From NCBI RefSeq assembly GCF_025630775.1, contig NZ_JAOSZE010000056.1, forward strand, positions 1 through 57,368: a DNA stretch of 57,368 nucleotides. The letters run 5' to 3'. Numbering within the stretch: position 1 is the stretch's first letter; each line of letters starts with the position of its first letter. Below the pieces are notes generated by a model. That model had not been told where the DNA came from. It did no database searches and saw nothing but the letters and a program-made list of their open reading frames with translations. Both the position numbers and the translations under genes were made by a program. Of this stretch, positions 25,651 to 37,271 are shown piece after piece. The DNA is from Actinoplanes sp. KI2. GTDB taxonomy: Bacteria; Actinomycetota; Actinomycetes; Mycobacteriales; Micromonosporaceae.

Positions 25651-27363
25651 ATGCGGCGTCTCGTCTTTCCGGTCATCGCGGCCGTCGGCCTGGTGATGGT
25701 CGGTCCGTCCAGCGCGTTCGCGGACGACCCGGCACCGACCGTCAGCGTCCCCGCGACGCCGGGCAAGAAGCTGTGCAAGGTGACCGACACTCAGCTCGAC
25801 GAGCTGTCCGGCATGGTGGCGACCGCGAACGGCTTTGTCGTGATCGACGACGGGTCGAACGAGTCCGCCCACAAGAAGGTCTTCTTCCTCGACACCAAGT
25901 GCCAGGTGAAAAACCGGGTGCCGTACAGCGGCGCCGGGCCCCGCGACACCGAGGACATGATCCTCTCGCCGGACAAGAAGACGCTGTGGATCGCCGACAT
26001 CGGCGACAACGACTACAACAAGGACGACGGCCGGCGCGGCCGGGTCGCCGTGTGGAAGATGCCGCTCGACGGCTCCAAGCGGCCGACGCTCTACCGGCTG
26101 CAGTACCCGGAGGGCGACTTTCACGACGCCGAGGCGCTGCTGCTCACCGGCAACAACACCCCGCTGATCGTGACCAAGGAGATCGACCGCCCGGCCGGCC
26201 TGTACGAGCCCGCGAGCGCCCTGGTGGCCGGCAGCGAGCAGGGTGTCCCGCTGAAGAAGGTGGGGACGCTGACCGTCTCGGCGACCGAGACCCCCGCGAA
26301 CCCGCTCGGCCGGATCGGCAACAAGACCATCGTCGGCGGTGCCATCGCCCCCGGCGGCGGCAAGGTCGTGCTGCGCACCTACACCGACGCGCTGGAGTGG
26401 GACGTCAGCGGCGGCGACGTGCTCGCCGCCCTCAAGAACAAGCCGCGGACGACCGGCCTGCCGAACGAGACGCAGGGCGAGGCGATCACCTACAGCGCCG
26501 ACGGCAAGTACTTCTACACCGTGTCCGACATGTCCGGTAACCACGACGCGGCGAACTACATCCTCCAGTACACGCCGGCCACCACGATCGGGACCGAGAA
26601 GAAGGCCTCGGGCTCGTCCGCCGGTGCCGGCAAGGCCTGGTACGCCGACCTCACGGTCAACAACATCATGTACACGGTCGGCGCGGTCGGCCTGCTCGGC
26701 CTGCTGCTGGTCGGCGCCGGGGTGCTCGGCATCGTCCGGCACCGCCGCCGGCTCGCCGACCTGCCCCCGTCGGTCGAGCTGGACAGCCCGGCCGGCGACC
26801 CGGAGACCGAGCTCATCGGCGTCGGCGGCGCGCAGCAGGGCGGCGTCTACGGCGGCGCCCGGTCCGGTTCGGCCGCCGGCGTCTACGGCGGCCCGGGCGC
26901 TTCCGGCCAGCGTGGCGGCCCGGTCTACGGCAGCGGCGGTCCGCAGTACGGCCGCCCGCAGCCGGGCGGCCAGCGTGTGCCGGGCGGGGGCCAGCGCGGT
27001 CCGGGTGGTGGCCAGGGCGGCGCGGGTGGTGGCCAGGGCGGCCCGGGCGGTGGCCAGGGCGGCCAGGGCGGTGGCCAGGGCCGGCCGTCGCAGGTGCCGC
27101 GCCCGCAACAGCCCGGCGTGTATGGCGGTCAGGGCGGCAGCGGTCAGCAGTTCGGCCAGCCGCGCGGGCCGCAGCAGGGCCAGCGGCCGCAGCGGCCGGC
27201 CGGTCCGCCGCCGGGTGGCGGTCAGCAGCCTCGCCCGCAGCAGGGCCAGCGCCCGCCGCAGGGTAGTGGGCGGCCGTCGGGCACCTACGGTCAGCCGGGC
27301 GGCCGCGGCGACGGCTACGCCGACCGCGACGGTCGCTTCGACGGCCCGAGCTACCGCCGCTGA
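25651..27363 (+). CDS. secreted membrane-anchored protein with Gly/Gln-rich tail
   Basis: A 570-residue protein. It has a signal peptide (residues 1-24, VMVGPSSAFA), an extracytoplasmic domain of about 300 residues with beta-propeller-like segments (FVVIDDGSN, DTEDMILSPDKKTLWIADIGDND, FHDAEALLL, GEAITYSADGKYFYTVSD), a TM helix at about 337-360, and a cytoplasmic low-complexity tail (about 385-570) rich in GGQ, GGVYGG and RPQ repeats. It occupies the place of M. tuberculosis Rv2721c, a transmembrane Ala/Gly-rich protein next to lexA, and is probably its counterpart. The function is unknown. ATG 25651 is the only start giving a signal peptide. Confidence 0.82.
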   Translation: MRRLVFPVIAAVGLVMVGPSSAFADDPAPTVSVPATPGKKLCKVTDTQLDELSGMVATANGFVVIDDGSNESAHKKVFFLDTKCQVKNRVPYSGAGPRDTEDMILSPDKKTLWIADIGDNDYNKDDGRRGRVAVWKMPLDGSKRPTLYRLQYPEGDFHDAEALLLTGNNTPLIVTKEIDRPAGLYEPASALVAGSEQGVPLKKVGTLTVSATETPANPLGRIGNKTIVGGAIAPGGGKVVLRTYTDALEWDVSGGDVLAALKNKPRTTGLPNETQGEAITYSADGKYFYTVSDMSGNHDAANYILQYTPATTIGTEKKASGSSAGAGKAWYADLTVNNIMYTVGAVGLLGLLLVGAGVLGIVRHRRRLADLPPSVELDSPAGDPETELIGVGGAQQGGVYGGARSGSAAGVYGGPGASGQRGGPVYGSGGPQYGRPQPGGQRVPGGGQRGPGGGQGGAGGGQGGPGGGQGGQGGGQGRPSQVPRPQQPGVYGGQGGSGQQFGQPRGPQQGQRPQRPAGPPPGGGQQPRPQQGQRPPQGSGRPSGTYGQPGGRGDGYADRDGRFDGPSYRR

Positions 27364-27496
27364 CCCTCCCTCGAGCTGAGCGAGGAACCACAGCCGGCGC
27401 TGGGCGAACGACCCGGGAGCAGAGCGTCTCCGGGCCGGTGGCGCGAGCATGTCGACCAGGCGGCCGGCGGCCCCGGAAGCGCGGGCGGCCCCACGA

Positions 27497-27624
27497 GCGC
27501 GGCGGTCCCGTGGGCGCGGCGGTCCCGTGGGCGCGGCGGTCCCGTGGGCGCGGCGATCGCGTGAGCGCGGCCGTCCCGTGGGCGCGGCGATCGCGTGAGC
27601 GCGGCCGTCCCGTGGGCGCGGCGG
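27497..27624. repeat. 17-bp tandem repeat array
   Basis: Seven 17-bp copies run from 27497 to 27615, with a partial eighth. The units are of two types, GCGCGGCGGTCCCGTGG and GCGCGGCGATCGCGTGA, which alternate in the second half of the array; the second carries CGATCG. The array is within the 507-bp gap between two convergent genes. Although frames stay open, no start or family supports a protein. The rest of the gap holds only the terminator below. Confidence 0.88.
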
Positions 27625-27732
27625 CGTACCCCGGTGCCCGCTCCGGCCGCCTCCTGGTCGCCAAGGCGGCGCGGACGCTGGTCGGCGGTCGCCACCATGG
27701 GTCGGGAGCGGCGCGCCTGACATCGGTGTGTA

Positions 27733-27764
27733 CGAAAGGCCTGGCCGGCAGGCCTGGCCTTTCG
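27733..27764. terminator. bidirectional terminator hairpin
   Basis: CGAAAGGCCTGGCC-GGCA-GGCCTGGCCTTTCG is a 14-bp inverted repeat with one central mismatch pair and a 4-nt loop. AAAG/CTTT at the base and TT after it fit a terminator working in both directions between the convergent secreted-protein gene and lexA. Confidence 0.7.
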
Positions 27765-27870
27765 TTGTGCTCGGCCACCCAGGACAGCCCGGCGGCGGGG
27801 GACGGCCCGGTGGTGCAGTGACGCCGTCCGGCTCGCCGGGGACTTGTCTGGATTCGTACGATATAGGTCT

Positions 27871-28653
27871 TCAAACCCGCCGGAGGACCGCCACGACCTT
27901 GCCCATGATGGTGGCGTCGTCGCCGGGGATCGGGTCGAAGGCGGGGTTGGCGGGCATGAGCCAGACGTGGCCGTCGCGCTGGCGGTAGCTCTTGACGGTG
28001 GCCTCGCCGTCGATCATGGCGGCCACGATGTCGCCGGCGACGGCGGTGGGCTGCTGGCGCACGACCACCCAGTCGCCGTTGCAGATCGCGGCGTCGATCA
28101 TCGACTCGCCCTTGACCTCGAGCATGAAGACGTCGCCCTCGCCGACCAGCTCGCGCGGCAGCGGGAAGAACTCCTCCACCGCCTGCTCGGCCAGGATCGG
28201 ACCGCCGGCGGCGATGCGGCCGACCAGCGGGACGTAGGCCGGCTGGGGACGCGCGCTGCGCACCGTCTCGTCGTCGACCAGCTCGCTCGGCGAGCGCACG
28301 TCGACGGCGCGCGGACGGTTCGGGTCGCGGCGCAGGAAGCCCTTGGTCTCCAGGGCCTTCAGCTGGTAGGCCACGCTGGACGGGGAGACCAGGCCGACCG
28401 CCTCGCCGATCTCGCGCACGCTGGGCGGGTAGCCGTAGCGCTCCACCCAGTCGCGGATGAACTCGAGGATGCGCCGCTGCCGGGCGGTCAGGTCGGCGGT
28501 CACCAGGTCGGGGAAGTGGCTGACCACGGGCGTGACCGACCGCAGCTGCGGCGCGTCGATGCCGCGGGGCCGGCCCGGCGCCCGGCGGTGTGACGCGGAC
28601 TCGGGCTTGGTCATCTGCTGTTGTTGCCGGCTCGTCCGGTCGTCGGTCGACAC
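27871..28653 (-). CDS. lexA: SOS repressor LexA
   Basis: A 260-residue LexA. The N-terminal winged helix is at about residues 52-115 (LTARQRRILEFIRDWVERYGYPPSVREI, SSVAYQLKALETKGFL). The cleavage site is A149-G150 in GRIAAGGPI. The catalytic dyad is S184 (KGESMIDAAI) and K221 (GEATVKSYR). RecA filaments stimulate self-cleavage. ATG 28653 is the longest start; ATG 28614 (MTKPESASHRR) is possible. The upstream region shared with the LysM gene holds several SOS-box candidates, consistent with autoregulation. Confidence 0.96.
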   Translation of the reverse strand: MSTDDRTSRQQQQMTKPESASHRRAPGRPRGIDAPQLRSVTPVVSHFPDLVTADLTARQRRILEFIRDWVERYGYPPSVREIGEAVGLVSPSSVAYQLKALETKGFLRRDPNRPRAVDVRSPSELVDDETVRSARPQPAYVPLVGRIAAGGPILAEQAVEEFFPLPRELVGEGDVFMLEVKGESMIDAAICNGDWVVVRQQPTAVAGDIVAAMIDGEATVKSYRQRDGHVWLMPANPAFDPIPGDDATIMGKVVAVLRRV

Positions 28654-28841
28654 GTCCGCCCTCCCTGTCGGCCAAGTGCCTGATCGGCACGTGGTGCGCT
28701 CGCGGTGCCGGCGCGCAACGCCGTGGGGATGGCGTTCGCCCGGCTGACCCCTCTTGTCGGAAAACCGTAGTGGTGGGGTCCGACATATTCAAACATCTGT
28801 ACGACATTCACTTCGGCGTGTCGCGCTCGGAAGCTCGACTT

Positions 28842-28897
28842 CCGTACGTGTGTTCTGGTAAACCGTCGTACGGGCGTTCGATCGAACGAGTGTCCTA
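28842..28897. promoter_or_regulatory. SOS box cluster between lexA and the LysM gene
   Basis: The best box is TCGTACGGGCGTTCGA (28866-28881), 11 of 12 positions of TCGAAC-N4-GTTCGA. A weaker CCGTACGTGTGTTCTG lies at 28842-28857. TCGAAC-GAGT-GTCCTA lies at 28882-28897; its TCGAAC arm abuts the first box, making the perfect palindrome GTTCGATCGAAC (28876-28887). LexA is expected to repress lexA and the divergent LysM gene from here. Confidence 0.75.
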
Positions 28898-28920
28898 ACC
28901 GTTGATCTTGGGGGTCTGTG

Positions 28921-29241
28921 ATGGTCGCGCATACCTTCCGGCGGGCCGAGCCGCCACTGCGTCTGACCCGCCGCGGCCGGGCCGTGGTGCTGACGCTGCT
29001 GGCGCTGGTCGCCTGCGCCGCGAGCGCCGTGTTGTTCACCACGGCGTCCCGGGCCGCCGGTGACCCCGCCACCCCGGCCCCTACGATCACTGTCCGGTCC
29101 GGCGACACGCTGTGGACGATCGCGGCCGCGGTCCGGCCCGGCCGTGACGTCCGCGATGCCGTGGGCGAGCTGCGCCGGCTCAACCATTTGACCGGCAACG
29201 ATCTCCAGCCCGGCCAGGTGCTCACCCTTCCGCGCACGTGA
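28921..29241 (+). CDS. LysM-domain cell-division inhibitor candidate (ChiZ/DivS-like)
   Basis: A 106-residue single-pass membrane protein. A TM helix (about 20-44, VVLTLLALVACAASAVLFTTA) is followed by a short linker and one LysM domain (ITVRSGDTLWTIA ... GNDLQPGQVLTLP, about 56-104) that binds peptidoglycan. It is divergent from lexA, with an SOS box 40-55 bp upstream. It therefore matches M. tuberculosis Rv2719c (ChiZ), a DNA-damage-induced protein that blocks division, and C. glutamicum DivS by position. ATG 28921 has GGGGG 6 nt upstream; GTG 28918 is possible. The division role is inferred from location and architecture. Confidence 0.82.
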   Translation: MVAHTFRRAEPPLRLTRRGRAVVLTLLALVACAASAVLFTTASRAAGDPATPAPTITVRSGDTLWTIAAAVRPGRDVRDAVGELRRLNHLTGNDLQPGQVLTLPRT

Positions 29242-29391
29242 TCATGCGATGAACCCTGCGGTGATCTTGTAAGAACGGGACGAAGAGCGGCGCTCGGTAG
29301 TCGGCGGTACACCGCACGTGTTGAGTCCGAAAATACGGCGCGTCGGCACATCGCTGAACTTGCGTCCGCGTCCGCCGGGGCATAGCGTCTA

Positions 29392-29411
29392 CCCCAACAT
29401 CTAGTAGTTAC
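29392..29411 (+). promoter_or_regulatory. NrdR box candidate
   Basis: CCCCAACATCTAGTAGTTAC resembles the ACAnnATCTAGTGT-like NrdR sites found before actinobacterial ribonucleotide reductase operons. It lies about 150 bp upstream of nrdR, suggesting autoregulated control of nrdR-nrdJ. The second, tandem box usually found about 30 bp away was not clearly seen. The rest of 29242-29557 has no gene. Confidence 0.45.
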
Positions 29412-29422
29412 AAGGGTGTAAG

Positions 29423-29461
29423 TCATCCACAGGTTGGGGTTTGACCCCCTGGTTATCCACA
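29423..29461 (+). promoter_or_regulatory. DnaA-box pair upstream of nrdR
   Basis: TCATCCACA (29423-29431) and the perfect consensus TTATCCACA (29453-29461) lie in the same orientation, 30 bp apart, between the NrdR box and nrdR. E. coli nrdAB is known to be DnaA-controlled. A similar pair lies before recA in this window. Confidence 0.5.
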
Positions 29462-29557
29462 GGCCGTCCACGGCGGCGCGATGAAAATGACCATCGCGAC
29501 GTCGCGTTTCGGCATGCCCGGAGACGCCGTGGGAGCAGGCTCCGGAGGGAGATCGAC

Positions 29558-30010
29558 GTGCGCTGCCCGTACTGTCGCCATGCCGATTCGCGCGTGGTCG
29601 ACTCGCGTGAGGCCGATGACGGGGCGCTGATCCGGCGCCGTCGCTCGTGCCCCGAGTGCGGCAAGCGCTTCACCACGGTGGAGGAGGCGGTTCTCGCCGT
29701 GGTCAAGCGCAGCGGCGTCACCGAGCCCTTCAGCCGGACGAAAATCATGAGCGGGGTCCGCAAGGCCTGTCAGGGCCGTCCCGTCGACGAGGACGCGATC
29801 GCCAAGCTCGCGCAACGCGTCGAGGAGACCGTCCGGGCCAAGGGTGCGGCCGAGATCCCGAGTCACGAGGTGGGGCTGGCAATCCTCACCCCGCTGCGGG
29901 AGCTCGACCAGGTGGCTTACCTCCGGTTCGCCAGCGTGTACAAGTCCTTCGACTCGCTCGACGAGTTCGAGAAGGAAATCGCCTCGCTGCGCGAGAACCA
30001 GAACAACTGA
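29558..30010 (+). CDS. nrdR: transcriptional repressor NrdR
   Basis: A 150-residue NrdR, which senses ATP/dATP and represses ribonucleotide reductase genes. The N-terminal zinc ribbon has C3, C6, C31 and C34 (MRCPYC ... SCPECGKRF), followed by an ATP-cone domain (VVKRSGVTEPFSRTKIMSGVRKAC). GTG 29558 has GGAGGGAG 7 nt upstream and begins right at the zinc ribbon. nrdJ follows after 28 bp, the standard actinobacterial nrdRJ operon. Confidence 0.96.
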   Translation: MRCPYCRHADSRVVDSREADDGALIRRRRSCPECGKRFTTVEEAVLAVVKRSGVTEPFSRTKIMSGVRKACQGRPVDEDAIAKLAQRVEETVRAKGAAEIPSHEVGLAILTPLRELDQVAYLRFASVYKSFDSLDEFEKEIASLRENQNN

Positions 30011-30038
30011 CGACGAAGTTCCATCGAGGGGGAGCAGT

Positions 30039-32957
<2,919 letters not shown>

Positions 32958-33021
32958 AGCCCTCCGCTATCGCATCGGATGCAACATAGCGGGAAGCAAG
33001 GATAAGCAGTGAAATAGCAGG

Positions 33022-33057
33022 AAGGGCGGTCTCGGAGTGATCCGGGGCCGCCCTTTG
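33022..33057 (+). terminator. rho-independent terminator after nrdJ
   Basis: AAGGGCGG ... CCGCCCTT forms an 8-bp stem, with an additional inner CGG/CCG pairing, followed by T. It lies 65 bp after the nrdJ stop. The region 32958-33139 has no other feature. Confidence 0.7.
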
Positions 33058-33139
33058 CGTGTCCCACCAAGCAATGACAGCTCTCGTAGGCGCAGGAGGC
33101 GCGTGTTCCCGTGCAATGGCCCGCTTGGTGCGTCCAGGT

Positions 33140-33631
33140 TCAGGCTGCCACTGCCGTCAATGCAACACCCGTGATGAGCACCAGGACCGGAAGTGCGAAC
33201 CAGAACCGCTGGGTGCTGCCGGTGACGGCGCGGCTCCACCGGTAGAGCCGACTGGCCTCGTGCGAGCGGTCCGACTCCTCGAGCAGATCCTCGATGCCGG
33301 GTTCCGGGCCGGTGAGGAATTCGGCGTCGAGGACGTCTCGCAGACGCATGGCACGGCGCCGATTGCGCTCGTGCAGCTCGGTGTAGGACGCGGCAAATCC
33401 GAGACCGAGCAGGCCAACACACACCACCCCAAGGCACAGCGCGAGGTCCGACGACCGCACGTGCCCGTCGGCCGAGATCGCCGCGATCAGCAGCGAAGCG
33501 ATGACGATCATGAAGTTGACCACGTTGGAGCGCAGCGTCTCTGCATGCCGGGAGTGCAGCCGCAGATCGGCGTACATCCCCCAGAGGATGTCCTTTCTGG
33601 CCTTGGCGGTGTCGGACAGCTGATCAGGCAT
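33140..33631 (-). CDS. three-TM membrane protein, possible effector of the STAND cassette
   Basis: A 163-residue protein with an N-terminal amphipathic helix (ILWGMYADLRLHSRHAETLR) and two adjacent TM helices (NFMIVIASLLIAAIS, about 39-54; LALCLGVVCVGLLGLGFAA, about 63-81). These are followed by YTELHERNRRRAMRLRDVLD and a third C-terminal TM helix (FWFALPVLVLITGVALTAV, about 143-161). The layout recalls SLATT-like or related small membrane proteins that accompany NTPases in prokaryotic conflict systems, where they are suspected pore-forming effectors; this is similarity of architecture only. It is divergent from the kinase-STAND-TPR gene, sharing 100 bp. ATG 33631 has AAGGAG 5 nt upstream. 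Confidence 0.75.
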   Translation of the reverse strand: MPDQLSDTAKARKDILWGMYADLRLHSRHAETLRSNVVNFMIVIASLLIAAISADGHVRSSDLALCLGVVCVGLLGLGFAASYTELHERNRRRAMRLRDVLDAEFLTGPEPGIEDLLEESDRSHEASRLYRWSRAVTGSTQRFWFALPVLVLITGVALTAVAA

Positions 33632-33731
33632 TGCGCTCCTTCGATGGGATCGGGGTCTTCAGCCTATTTAGTTGATCACGCACGGCACATAGATTGACGA
33701 CAGTGCGTCAGCGACACCGGGGGAGGCGAGC

Positions 33732-36700
33732 ATGCGGGGCGAACTCGTCGAACCGGAGCGGTGGAAAGAGGGCCTGGACGAGGATGGTCGGGCACGTGTC
33801 GATGAAGTCACGCGGGCGCTCCGAGGCCAGTCGTACAGCCTGGTCTTCAAGGAGTGGTTCGGCTCCGGGCGCAGCGGAAGCCCGGTGGCCCGCGTCCAGC
33901 GTCGGAAGAGGCATGGCCATGACGATCAAGTCATTCTGAAGTTCTGCGCGTCGGCGGATCGTGCTGACCGACTGGCCGAGGCGTGGGACGAGCGAGACCC
34001 GTTCTGCCGGAAACATCTGGCGGCAACGGAGGATCCACCGCTACCGCTCACGGGCGACAGACTCATCGTGTTCATGCATGTCGCCGGCGACAAGCTCTCC
34101 CGGTACGAGGCGTTGGCAAAGTTGCGAGAGGACCGCGACTTTCATCGGCGGTGCGGTGTCGTCGTCCGTTCTGTGATCGCCGACTGGAACCGGTCAGGCA
34201 TCAAGGTGCGAGACCGAACCGTCGGGCAGGTCGTCGCGGCCATCGTCGGGCCGCGAGCGCAAGACGTGCGCTCGTGGACGCCATCGAGGCCGCTGAGCGA
34301 CGACCCGAGATCCTTTCTACACGGGGAACACGCCGACCTGGTCCTGGACGTGCATATCGGTAAGGCCCACGGGGATCTGAGCGCCCGCAACATCCTGCTG
34401 CAGGCTCATCCGGCGCCTGCCGCTGATTTCTGGCTGATCGACTACGATCACTTCGCCGCCGACGCGCCACTGGCCAACGATCCGATGCACCTGCTCGTGG
34501 CGTTGGCACTGGACGATTTCGCGGAGGTGAGCAACCGCGGGCGCGAATACATCGATGCCATGGTGAACCCCTACGGTCCGCCCTCCCGCCGGATCAGCGA
34601 GTTTCACGACATCAGCCGTGCGATCTACGACGCTGTCGGTTCCGGCCTCTCGGCAACCAGCGGCCTGGGCGATTCGTGGGAACCGCAGTGCCTGGTCGGC
34701 CTCATCGGAGCGGCTCTGGTTCATCTGGGACGCAAGCTCCATCTGGAAGCCGGCTCCCCGGGCAGGGCGCAGGAACGCGAGCGGGAGGCGAAACAGTGGT
34801 GTTTCGAACTGGCGGCGGCCGCCGCCACGCGACTTCTCGCCGAGTACGGTCACGCGTTGAGCCCGGCCCGTCCCGCCGATGCGAGCCCGTCCGCGCAACA
34901 GCCACCGGCTCTCGTCGGTCGGAGCGCGGGCCAGTCCGGTGACCCGGGCATCGCCACGGTAGATCTGCTCGGGCGTGAGGACCAGCACCGAAGGCTGCGG
35001 ACTCGTCTGGCCACTGGCCCGTTCGGCATGGTCGTGGTGCGGGGCCGTCCGGGGATGGGCAAGACCAAGTTGCTCGACGTGACACTCCAGGCGCTGCAGA
35101 ACGGCGACGCCAACGAGCGCAGCGTGCACATCCGAAAGTACCTCGCGTCGCGGGACCGGCGGCTGGACGTGCGCACCCTGATCGACCTGATCGGCGGCGA
35201 GCCGTTACCGGGCAGGCCGGCGGTGGGCAGGTCGTCGCTGGCGCGGCTCGAGGCCGTGCTCGATGACCTCGGCGGCCCACCGGTGGTCGTGGCGGTCGAC
35301 TCCGCGGAGAGTCTGCTGGATCCGCGCAGCCGGGTGCTGGCCGACTGGGACCTCGACGAAGCGTTCGCGATGCTCAGCGATGAGCCGGATCGCCGGATCT
35401 CGATCGTGCTCGCGACGCAGCAGGACCCGGTCTCGCCGTCCGGCTTCGGGTGGCCGGAAGTCGACGAACCGATCGTGGTGGGTCGAGTCGGGTTGCCGCA
35501 GTTCCTGACCTTCCTACGCACCCGCGATTACAACGGGATGCTCGAACTCGACGCGCTACCGGGTGACCAGCAACGGAAGCTGTGGCAGCGTCTGCAGGGC
35601 AACCCGCGCCTGGGTGAGTTGGTCTGCGCGATCGTCTGCGGCAGCGCGGTCGACCTGCAGACCATCGTCGACGGATTGCCGCGCGACGTCGAGGATGCGG
35701 TGGCATCGCACATCACCGGACTGCTGATGGAAACGGTCGACGATTGGCGGCGCGACGTCCTGCACGCGGTCGCGGCGTTCGGCACCGCCGTGCCGTCCTC
35801 CGCGATCGCGGACCTGCTGGCCGGCACGTGGTCCCTGACTCAGGTGACACGGGCGGTGAAGTCTCTGCAGCAAGCGCAGGTTCTGCGCTGGACCAGCGGT
35901 GGCGACGTCTTCCTGCCGTGCACTGACGCCGGGACCATCCTGTCGCGCCTGCCAGCCACCGAGGGGCGAAGACTACGGGTTCGAGCGGCGAACACGCTCT
36001 ACGGCCTGCGTGCGTCCGCGCCGCGGACCGTGGAGGACCTGAGGATCCCGCTCGCGGAAGTCGAGGCGCTGATCGCCGGAGGCGAGCTCGTCGCGGCACA
36101 CAGCGTGATCAATGAGATCGACAAGGTGCTGCGGGTCTGGAACTGTAGCCATCTGCTGCTGCAACAGCGCCTGACGGTCCGCGACGAGCTGGAGCATCCC
36201 GAGGACCGGCTGTCCAACGAGAATGCCATCGCGAGCATCTACTACACCAGCGGTCGGCTCGAGGAAGCCGACGAGGTATACGGCAACGCTTTGAAACTAG
36301 CCCACCAACACGGCAGGGCCACCGACGCAGTCGCATTGCACAACAATCTCGGCCTGCTGAATCTTGCCGCGAGCCGGACAGGACGCGCAGAGGCAGAGTT
36401 CACCTACGCCCACCAGGAGGCGCTCGCGGCGGGTGATCGGGCGGGGCGCGCCGGAGCGCTGGAGGGCCTGGCGTACTGCCGCCGCCGGCACGGCGACTAC
36501 GAGGGCGCCGTCGCCCAGGCCCGGGCCGCGTTGGACCTGCCCGGGATCGCCGACGATCGGCGGCTCACGATCATCTTGCGGCTGGTGCGCTGGTACGCCG
36601 AGCTTGCCGACCTCGACGCCGCCCGGACCTGGCTGGCCTCAGCCACACAGATGGCCACCGAGCGCCACGAGGACGCACTGATCGCGGCCTGCCTGGAGAG

Positions 36701-37271
36701 CGAAGCAGATCTGCTTCTGGGCGCCCACCTCGAGGGCGGATCCGTCGACGAGGCGGTGCGTCTCGCCCACGACGCCGTCGACCTCGCACTGCGGTTGGAG
36801 AACGCGTCCGTCCTGCGCCGGGCCCGCACGACGCTGTGCGTCGCGCATCTGCGGCAGGGCAACTTCCAGGAGGCGGCGCGGCAGATCAGGCGGGCCTCCC
36901 ACTACCGCAGGCCGCAGCAGCCGATGGCCGTGCTGGCCCTACTGGCGCTGGCCACCCGGCTCACCGAACCTGCTGGTGCTTCGGAGTGGTTCGACCGGCT
37001 GCTTGCCACGACCACCGAACGTCTGAAAGACGATCCCGAGACCTTCTCCACAAGAGACTTCGAGGCCTTCGCGCGCTGCGGCCGTCTGCTCGAGCGGCGC
37101 GACACCCTCGACGCGGCGATGGAAGCCATCAGCGGCGACAACCAGGAACGAGTTCATGCGAAGGCTCGTGGGCTGACGGATCGGTTGCAGTTTCTCCTGC
37201 GGACGCTCGATGCGTCGGGCACGCCGCCAGGGCAGCTGGCACCCGTCATTGCCCGGCTCGGCGGAGACTAA
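33732..37271 (+). CDS. kinase-like/STAND NTPase/TPR signalling protein
   Basis: A 1179-residue protein with three parts. Residues about 30-380 look like a phosphotransferase/kinase fold: GRSGSPVARV (glycine loop), ILKF with K70, HGDLSARNILL (H213, D215, N220) and LIDYD (D237). This resembles the domain called ternary-complex-associated domain 9, which I name with caution. Residues about 415-780 are a STAND-type NTPase: LLGREDQHRRL, Walker A GRPGMGKT (438-445), Walker B-like VVVAVDSAE (D523), then a winged-helix-like region. Residues about 815-1130 are TPR-like helical repeats. ATG 33732 has GGGAGG 5 nt upstream. Its stop overlaps that of an orphan LuxR regulator. Probably a ligand-sensing signalling or defence ATPase; the ligand is unknown. 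Confidence 0.85.
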   Translation: MRGELVEPERWKEGLDEDGRARVDEVTRALRGQSYSLVFKEWFGSGRSGSPVARVQRRKRHGHDDQVILKFCASADRADRLAEAWDERDPFCRKHLAATEDPPLPLTGDRLIVFMHVAGDKLSRYEALAKLREDRDFHRRCGVVVRSVIADWNRSGIKVRDRTVGQVVAAIVGPRAQDVRSWTPSRPLSDDPRSFLHGEHADLVLDVHIGKAHGDLSARNILLQAHPAPAADFWLIDYDHFAADAPLANDPMHLLVALALDDFAEVSNRGREYIDAMVNPYGPPSRRISEFHDISRAIYDAVGSGLSATSGLGDSWEPQCLVGLIGAALVHLGRKLHLEAGSPGRAQEREREAKQWCFELAAAAATRLLAEYGHALSPARPADASPSAQQPPALVGRSAGQSGDPGIATVDLLGREDQHRRLRTRLATGPFGMVVVRGRPGMGKTKLLDVTLQALQNGDANERSVHIRKYLASRDRRLDVRTLIDLIGGEPLPGRPAVGRSSLARLEAVLDDLGGPPVVVAVDSAESLLDPRSRVLADWDLDEAFAMLSDEPDRRISIVLATQQDPVSPSGFGWPEVDEPIVVGRVGLPQFLTFLRTRDYNGMLELDALPGDQQRKLWQRLQGNPRLGELVCAIVCGSAVDLQTIVDGLPRDVEDAVASHITGLLMETVDDWRRDVLHAVAAFGTAVPSSAIADLLAGTWSLTQVTRAVKSLQQAQVLRWTSGGDVFLPCTDAGTILSRLPATEGRRLRVRAANTLYGLRASAPRTVEDLRIPLAEVEALIAGGELVAAHSVINEIDKVLRVWNCSHLLLQQRLTVRDELEHPEDRLSNENAIASIYYTSGRLEEADEVYGNALKLAHQHGRATDAVALHNNLGLLNLAASRTGRAEAEFTYAHQEALAAGDRAGRAGALEGLAYCRRRHGDYEGAVAQARAALDLPGIADDRRLTIILRLVRWYAELADLDAARTWLASATQMATERHEDALIAACLESEADLLLGAHLEGGSVDEAVRLAHDAVDLALRLENASVLRRARTTLCVAHLRQGNFQEAARQIRRASHYRRPQQPMAVLALLALATRLTEPAGASEWFDRLLATTTERLKDDPETFSTRDFEAFARCGRLLERRDTLDAAMEAISGDNQERVHAKARGLTDRLQFLLRTLDASGTPPGQLAPVIARLGGD

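Noticed and set aside
27438..27821. Open frame through the 17-bp repeat array
   Set aside because: Low-complexity repeat translation with no ribosome binding site; ends in the terminator region.
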